DNA from: an uncultured Collinsella sp.
Lineage (GTDB): Bacteria; Actinomycetota; Coriobacteriia; Coriobacteriales; Coriobacteriaceae
DNA: 25,178 bases
Direction of reading: 5' to 3'
NCBI GenBank assembly: GCA_902479075.1
Contig: CABSNK010000025.1
Coordinates: 1-25,178 of the forward strand
Both the position numbers and the translations under genes were made by a program. Each line of letters opens with the position of its first letter. Position 1 is the stretch's first letter. Of the stretch, positions 20,662 to 25,178 are shown piece by piece. The notes under the pieces were generated by a model that did not search any database, was not told the origin of the DNA, and saw only the letters and a program-made list of their open reading frames with translations.

Positions 20662-21741
20662 CTACTCCCCGTGATGGCGGCCGCAGCAGCACTCATGGCC
20701 GTCGTCATGGCCGTGGCCGCCGCAGCACTCGTGGTCCTCGCCGTGATGGTGACCGCAACCGCACTCATGGTCGTCGCCGTGCTCGCCGCAACCGCAGCCG
20801 TCCTCGTGAGCGCCATGCTCCTCAGGACGATACTGCGACCAGTCCAGACCGGCGGCGATGGCGTCGGCCTCCTCCTTATAGAGGACCGTGATGGCCTGGG
20901 TGCCCAGCTTGGCACCACCGATGGCATCGAGCATGTCGTAGAGCGTAAAGGCCACGTCGGCGCCGGGCAGCGCAAGCTCGCGATCGTCGGCATAGGCGAG
21001 CGCCAAGCGCAGGTCCTTGATGAAGTGCTCGACCATAAAGCCGGGCTTGTAATCGCCGTCGAACGCCTTGGGCGCCAGGCTCTCCATAGCACCGGACTTG
21101 CCGGTGCCGCCCAGGATCATCTGGCGGGTCTTTTCCAGATCGAGGCCGCTCAGCTCGGCAAATGCCATGGCGTCTGCCATACCGACCATGCAGGCGCCCA
21201 GCGACACCTGGTTGGCGAGCTTGGCAGCCTGGCCCTTGCCGGCGCCGTCAAAGCAGCAGATGGTTGCCGCAAAGGTGGAAAGGATGTCGCGGACCGGCGC
21301 GATGTCGTTCTCGGTGGCGCCCACGATAGCAGTAAGCGTGCCGGCGATAGCTCCCGACTCGCCGCCGGTGACGGGGCAGTCAAACGCCATGCGATCAGAA
21401 ACCTGGGCGGCCTCGGCAATGTCGCGCGCCAGCTCGGGCGAGCTCGTGGTAAGGTCGATCAGGACCGCACCGGGCTTAGTGCACGCGAGCAGACCGTCGC
21501 CCGCCAGGTAGAGCTCCTCGACCTCGGAGGGATAACCCACCATGGTAAAGACGACATCGGCGTTAGCCACGGCATCGGCCGGCGTATCGGCCCAGGCGGC
21601 ACCGCGCTCGATAAGCGCGGCAGCCTTGGACTTGGTGCGGTTGTTGACCGTGACGGGATAGCCGGCATCCAGGATGTGACCGGCGATGGGGGCACCCATG
21701 ATTCCGGTGCCGATAAATGCGACGGAGAGCTTGTTTGCCAT
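20662..21741 (-). CDS. Beta-hydroxyacid dehydrogenase (3-hydroxyisobutyrate/tartronate-semialdehyde type) with His/Cys-rich tail
   Basis: A 359-residue NAD(P)-dependent dehydrogenase. Residues 1-305 form a normal family member: Rossmann loop GTGIMG (11-16), DLTTSSP (96-102), substrate loop PVTGGESGA (123-131), and catalytic K174 in GKGQAAKLANQ (168-178). The usual family length is about 290-300. Residues 309-359 are an added tail with 13 His and 9 Cys in 51 positions (blocks such as CGCGEHGDDHECGCGHHHG and HECCCGRHHG), clearly metal-binding in type. It may store, chaperone or sense Zn, Ni, Cu or Fe; this is inference. Physiological substrate is unknown. AAAGGAAAGG precedes the ATG. It is first in the operon with the small membrane protein, the HEAT-like protein and icd. 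Confidence 0.85.
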   Translation of the reverse strand: MANKLSVAFIGTGIMGAPIAGHILDAGYPVTVNNRTKSKAAALIERGAAWADTPADAVANADVVFTMVGYPSEVEELYLAGDGLLACTKPGAVLIDLTTSSPELARDIAEAAQVSDRMAFDCPVTGGESGAIAGTLTAIVGATENDIAPVRDILSTFAATICCFDGAGKGQAAKLANQVSLGACMVGMADAMAFAELSGLDLEKTRQMILGGTGKSGAMESLAPKAFDGDYKPGFMVEHFIKDLRLALAYADDRELALPGADVAFTLYDMLDAIGGAKLGTQAITVLYKEEADAIAAGLDWSQYRPEEHGAHEDGCGCGEHGDDHECGCGHHHGEDHECCGGHGHDDGHECCCGRHHGE

Positions 21742-21839
21742 GAAACCTTTCCTTTTGGGTTGGGTGTTGTTACCAGGTTGAATACTCGATGCCAGCGTTT
21801 GGGCAGTGAGCTGGGATCGATTACGGCCGCGTTACTTGC

Positions 21840-22793
21840 CTACTGACCGCGCACGCGACGAGCGATGCGGTCGGAAAGCGACGCCTTGTCGGCGCGGTTC
21901 TTACCCCAAAACGCGCAGGCCACCATGCCGGGGCCCACGTGCGAGCCAATGGTGGGACCCACGGAGCTGCGAATGATCGTGACGTCGGCGCAGCCCTCCT
22001 CCTTGCGGATGGCGGCTTCGAGCCAGTCGCCGTCCTTTTCGGCATCGGCCGTCATGATGGCGATGGGCATGGTGCGGTCGGGCACGTAGTTCTCGCGGAA
22101 CGACTTGAGAATGGACTTGAGCGCCTTCTTGCGGCCGCGGTTGACGCCGATCAGCGACAGCGAGCCGGCAAGGTCGTAGGAGAGCTCGGGCTTGACATCG
22201 AGCTTTGCCGTGAGCTGCGCCGCCGCGGGCGGAATGCGGCCGCCGGCAGCCAGCGCGTCAAAGCTCTCGAGCGTAAAGTAGCCGTGGACGTAGGTCTTTG
22301 CCTCGTTTGCCCAATCGACCAGCTGCTTGGCGGTCAGTCCCGCCGAACGCTGGCGCACGGCCTCGAGCGCCAAGAGCGCGCCGGTCGCGCAGGGCAGAGC
22401 GTTGTCGACCACGTACAGCTCAAAATCGGGATACTCGGCGCGCACGGCGTCCGCCGCCTGGCACGCGGAGTTGTAGCTCGACGACAGCGCCGAGGTAAAG
22501 CACAGGTAGACCGTGGGCGTGCCCTCTTTGGCGCACTCGGTAAAGAACTCGATATAGCGACCGAGCGACACAGCCGAGGTGGACACACGGGCACCGGCGC
22601 GCATGCGGTCGTAGAACTCCTTGGGTGTGATGCTCGACCAGATGTCATCCGTGCGCTCCTCGCCATCGATAATGAAGGGGAAACCCAGGATATCGACATC
22701 GAGGTTCGCGGCGACCTCGGGGCTAAAGTCGCAGCAGGTATCGACGACGATGCGGCAACGGTCCGAATGACCGGTAGATGCAGCCTTGTCCAT
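21840..22793 (-). CDS. DegV-family fatty-acid-binding protein
   Basis: A 317-residue DegV protein. The first strand and loop IVVDTCCDFSPE (15-26), the lipid-binding segment STSAVS (71-76) and FTSALSSSYNSA (99-110) match the family, as does the C-terminal IGSHVGPG. In Firmicutes such proteins (FakB) bind fatty acids and present them to the kinase FakA for phosphorylation. No kinase gene is in the window. ATG at 22793 preferred over a TTG one codon earlier; AAGGAG lies upstream. It follows the hpf terminator, so it has its own promoter in 22794-22811 or is read through from hpf. No terminator is evident in the 98 bp after it. Confidence 0.88.
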   Translation of the reverse strand: MDKAASTGHSDRCRIVVDTCCDFSPEVAANLDVDILGFPFIIDGEERTDDIWSSITPKEFYDRMRAGARVSTSAVSLGRYIEFFTECAKEGTPTVYLCFTSALSSSYNSACQAADAVRAEYPDFELYVVDNALPCATGALLALEAVRQRSAGLTAKQLVDWANEAKTYVHGYFTLESFDALAAGGRIPPAAAQLTAKLDVKPELSYDLAGSLSLIGVNRGRKKALKSILKSFRENYVPDRTMPIAIMTADAEKDGDWLEAAIRKEEGCADVTIIRSSVGPTIGSHVGPGMVACAFWGKNRADKASLSDRIARRVRGQ

Positions 22794-22811
22794 CAAAGCG
22801 ACTCCTTACGT

Positions 22812-22843
22812 AAAAAGGCGACCACCCGCATGGGATGGCCGCC
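22812..22843 (-). terminator. Rho-independent terminator of hpf
   Basis: Minus strand: GGCGGCCATCCC (22843-22832) pairs with GGGTGGTCGCC (22827-22817), followed by TTTTTA. It begins 29 bases after the hpf stop. Confidence 0.85.
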
Positions 22844-22872
22844 AACCGTTAACTCATGCAAGTTAACGTATT

Positions 22873-23457
22873 TTACTCGTCAAGTGTTTCGATACGGGGC
22901 TTGATGATGCCATATCCACCATTCTTACGGTGATACACCACATTGATGAGACCGGTCGTCGCGTTCTCGAACACGTAGAAGTCGTGGCCCAGCAGATCGG
23001 TCTGCACCAGCGCCTGCTCCTCAGTCATCGGGGTGACGTCGATGACCTTCTCGCGGACGAGCAGGTCGTCCTCCTCCTCGGGCAGCAGCAGGTCGGCCAG
23101 ATCCTCGACGCGCTCGACCGGCACGACATCCGCGGCGCTGGCACCGCCCTGGCGGTTGTCCACGACCTTGGTCTTGAACTTGCGCAGCTGGCGGGTGACC
23201 TTATCGGCGGAGAGGTCGATGGCGGCGTACATATCTGCACCGTGCTCGGCAACGCGAATCACCGAACCGCGGGCACGAACCGTGACCTCGACGATTGCCG
23301 GGTTGGGGTTCGAGGGGTTCTTCTCATAGCGAAGTACAACGTCGACCGTCATGGGCTCGATATCGAAAACCTTGAGCGCCTCGCCGATCTTCTCATCCAC
23401 ATGCGCACGCAGAGCATCGGTTACCGTCGTCTTGCGTCCAGAAACCTTGATATCCAT
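22873..23457 (-). CDS. hpf: Ribosome hibernation promoting factor, long form
   Basis: A 194-residue protein. Residues 1 to about 100 are the HPF/YfiA ribosome-binding domain: MDIKVSGRKTTVTDALRAHV, EVTVRARGSVIRV and MYAAIDLSADKVTRQLRKFK. A charged linker with EEEDDLLV leads to the C-terminal dimerisation domain (VIDVTPMTEEQALVQTDLLG, FYVFENATTGLINVVYHRKN, GGYGIIKP). The long form holds 70S ribosomes together as inactive 100S dimers in stationary phase or stress. The ATG at 23457 is supported by GGAG and by the conserved N-terminus. It is followed by its own terminator. Confidence 0.95.
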   Translation of the reverse strand: MDIKVSGRKTTVTDALRAHVDEKIGEALKVFDIEPMTVDVVLRYEKNPSNPNPAIVEVTVRARGSVIRVAEHGADMYAAIDLSADKVTRQLRKFKTKVVDNRQGGASAADVVPVERVEDLADLLLPEEEDDLLVREKVIDVTPMTEEQALVQTDLLGHDFYVFENATTGLINVVYHRKNGGYGIIKPRIETLDE

Positions 23458-23674
23458 ACGTGGCTCCAATCTGCCTCGGGGACTTACTGTACTGGCTATG
23501 TACCCATTGCCGTGCATTTAATCACGCGGATTCCTAAAGACCCGAATAACGATTGCTTGATACCGCATACCGAAGTCTCGTACTTTTCCATGGCAAAGTG
23601 CGCTATAGGAGGGAGCCGACAGATTTGTATTTGGTCCCGAAAATTGGCTTTGACCTGCTGGTTTTACGGAAACG
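23458..23674. other. Intergenic region upstream of hpf
   Basis: The 317 bp between hpf and the solute-binding protein gene holds the latter's terminator (23675-23708) and an AT-richer stretch that should contain the hpf promoter. I see no convincing -35/-10 pair, no RNA gene and no open frame of note. Confidence 0.5.
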
Positions 23675-23708
23675 AAAAAGCCGGGCTCCCCTGTTGGGAA
23701 AGCCCGGC
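23675..23708 (-). terminator. Rho-independent terminator of the solute-binding lipoprotein gene
   Basis: Minus strand: GCCGGGCTTTCCC (23708-23696) pairs with GGGGAGCCCGGC (23691-23680, one mismatch or wobble) across AACA, followed by TTTTTCGTTT. It begins 67 bases after the stop at 23775. Confidence 0.9.
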
Positions 23709-23774
23709 AATGCGTGTTGAAACCGTGAAGAGGCGTCTCTCTTAGCGCATAGGAGACACCACCCCTAGCAATAA

Positions 23775-24782
23775 CTAGCTATTGAGCTTGTTAATGTCGT
23801 CGTCGGTGATGGTGCCTTCCTGACTGGACGATTTGCTCTCGGAGGATGCGGTCTCATTGTTGGAATCGGAGGATTCATCGCCGGAGGACATGGTCTCACC
23901 GGACTCAGAGTCGCCCGACTGCACGTTAACGCCCGAAACCGTCTTAGTGGCGAGGTCGTAGGGCATTGTGCCATACCAGACAGAGTGGACCGCCTCGAGC
24001 GTGCCGTCGGCCGTAATACCGTCGAGGGCATCGCTCACGGCACGGCACAGTTCGTCATTGGACGAGAGGCCCGCAACACCAAGCGTCGAGGGCGCCTCGA
24101 GCGCACCGACATAGGAGACCTCGCTCATCAGGCGTGCAAGGTAGCCGCCGGCCGTGGAGTCGCAGATCACATAGTCGACCTCGCCGGACTCGAGCGCCTC
24201 AAAGCACTCGTTGATGTTGGAGTAGGTCTTTTGGTTGGCGGTAATGCTCTGCTTGGCAAGCGCCTCCTGCGAGGCCGAGGACATCTGGACACCCAGGGTA
24301 GACGTGTTAAGGGTATCGGTGGAAACGCTTAGCGACCCACCATCGCTGGTTTTACCGAACACAGAAGCGGCATCGTACAGGCAGGTGCCGAGCGTGCTAA
24401 CGTCCCCGTCTGTGGAGTTGATCTCGCCGATAAAGATATCAGCCTTTTTGTCGCCGAGCGCGGAACCTGCCGAGGACGCATCGACAAAGGCGACCTTAAG
24501 GCCCATGCGGCTTGCGAGGGCGCGGGCGGCGTCAACCGCATATCCCGTGAGCTCGCCGTCGGCGCCTTGCATGGCCTGCGGCGCATCGGAAGTATCGAGG
24601 GCGACCGTCAGGGTTCCGGGAGTGACCAGGGCATCGTCCGACACCGCCGGCGTGACGGTCTCGCACTCGATCTGGTCGATCGTGGGAGTCGTGAACGTAG
24701 ACAGCGGGTTGAACGCGCATCCGCTCAGGCCCAAAACGGCAATGACCACTGCGGTCCCAGCACCTAACCGAGCCGCGTGCAT
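23775..24782 (-). CDS. Extracellular solute-binding lipoprotein, family 3
   Basis: A 335-residue exported protein. Residues 1-21 form a lipoprotein signal peptide ending in the lipobox LSGC, with C22 as lipid anchor. Residues ~58-280 resemble the two-lobe family 3 (amino-acid/glutamine type) binding fold: TPGTLTVALDTSDAPQ, GYAVDAARALASRMGL, ADIFIGEIN, LGVQMSSASQEAL, CFEALESGEVDYVICDS. The last ~49 residues are an unusual Ser/Glu/Asp-rich tail. The ATG at 24782 has GAGGGG seven bases upstream; an alternative at 24800 has a weaker AGGG and also gives a valid signal peptide. No permease or ATPase gene lies next to it, so it is an orphan or works with a distant ABC transporter or a sensor. Confidence 0.85.
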   Translation of the reverse strand: MHAARLGAGTAVVIAVLGLSGCAFNPLSTFTTPTIDQIECETVTPAVSDDALVTPGTLTVALDTSDAPQAMQGADGELTGYAVDAARALASRMGLKVAFVDASSAGSALGDKKADIFIGEINSTDGDVSTLGTCLYDAASVFGKTSDGGSLSVSTDTLNTSTLGVQMSSASQEALAKQSITANQKTYSNINECFEALESGEVDYVICDSTAGGYLARLMSEVSYVGALEAPSTLGVAGLSSNDELCRAVSDALDGITADGTLEAVHSVWYGTMPYDLATKTVSGVNVQSGDSESGETMSSGDESSDSNNETASSESKSSSQEGTITDDDINKLNS

Positions 24783-25131
24783 CAAGCTGCCCCTCACCAT
24801 GTCCACTACCCTGCCTTCTGTGTCGTATACAATCCGTGCGTTGCGCGGAATATCAGATTGTTCCCACCAGCTGACCTGGTATTTGACCCCACACTTGCGC
24901 ACCGGGGTGTTTGCTCGGGAGGCCGCAGCCACCTTCACGACTGACCCGCTCGCCCGCGAGGCGGTATTGCCCCAAAGAAAGTAGAACGGACGGTGCGGCT
25001 TACATCTAGGACGCGCCATGATCGCGCCGCGCGCACGCGGTCGCTTACGTGGATCCCTTTGACCGCGTCTGTCTTGGACTAGGACGGGCATTTCGTCCGT
25101 CCGCAACCACAGCCTGGTAGGAACGAAGCGC
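24783..25131 (-). other. Long 5' leader of the solute-binding protein gene
   Basis: If transcription starts near 25124 the leader is about 340 bases. It holds a GGACG..CGTCC-type hairpin (about 25081-25101). It also stays open in the lipoprotein reading frame back to 25175, with internal ATGs (for example MARPRCKPHRPF starting near 25019). I do not recognise a riboswitch or other known RNA, and do not call a protein here because the open frame also runs through the promoter. Confidence 0.4.
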
Positions 25132-25160
25132 ATTATAGCTAAGTTCAAGCTAAAGTTTAA
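25132..25160 (-). promoter_or_regulatory. Candidate promoter of the solute-binding protein gene
   Basis: Minus strand: TTAAAC (-35, 25160-25155), 17-base spacer, perfect TATAAT (-10, 25137-25132). Confidence 0.6.
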
Positions 25161-25178
25161 GGTTAGGGGCGTCATTCG

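Noticed and set aside
1..25178. CRISPR array, transposase, phage genes, defence system or toxin-antitoxin pair
   Set aside because: No regularly spaced repeats were seen and none of the reading frames shows such families. The repeats found belong to duplicated metabolic genes and regulatory sites.

Overview
The window looks like a chromosomal segment of an anaerobic gut actinobacterium of the Coriobacteriia. Collinsella is my best guess, from the moderately high GC, the mixture of actinobacterial housekeeping genes and Firmicutes-type sugar PTS genes, and the gene style. This is an inference without a database search. Nearly all genes are on the minus strand; only a flavodoxin-like gene and the partial tRNA at the left edge are on the plus strand.

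Left half (1-17,100): an amino-sugar and galactoside utilisation island. It has three parts. (i) lacX-lacC (2335 to 459) encode an aldose-1-epimerase-like protein and a tagatose-6-phosphate kinase. (ii) A galactoside/GalNAc module runs leftward from about 12,200: a GH35 beta-galactosidase (BgaC type), mannose-family PTS subunits IIB, IIC and IID, a membrane-anchored TPR-like protein, PTS IIA, a GntR/HutC repressor, AgaS and a first NagA. The order resembles the pneumococcal bgaC-PTS-agaS-galM cluster, with extra genes inserted. (iii) A GlcNAc module runs leftward from about 17,000: PTS EIICB (NagE type), a second paralogous GntR repressor, a second NagA (about 93% identical to the first by my own alignment) and a YhcH-family protein. 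Between the tRNA-Thr and lacC (87-430) lies a decayed third copy of the yhcH-nagA end, including its double-hairpin terminator, so this cassette has been duplicated and partly deleted. Together the genes would import and hydrolyse host-glycan galactosides and amino sugars, deacetylate them (NagA), convert GalN-6-P to tagatose-6-P (AgaS) and phosphorylate that to tagatose-1,6-bisphosphate (LacC). The tagatose-bisphosphate aldolase, NagB and general PTS proteins are not in the window.

Regulation: two promoters, for the GH35 operon and for gntR2, share the same architecture: a -10 element, exactly 10 bases, then a TGGT(A/T)-N2-(T/A)ACCA palindrome. This is a good candidate operator for the two GntR/HutC paralogues. 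A more complex set of direct repeats and half-sites lies upstream of nagE.

Right half (17,100-25,178): more ordinary chromosome. It holds a membrane-anchored protein with an acidic cytoplasmic part and a SurA/PrsA-like extracellular part. Next is a tight four-gene operon: a beta-hydroxyacid dehydrogenase with a His/Cys-rich tail, a small membrane protein, a HEAT-like protein and NAD-type isocitrate dehydrogenase. A DegV protein, the long form of ribosome hibernation factor HPF and an orphan solute-binding lipoprotein with a long leader complete the region.

I see no CRISPR array, transposase, integrase or rRNA.
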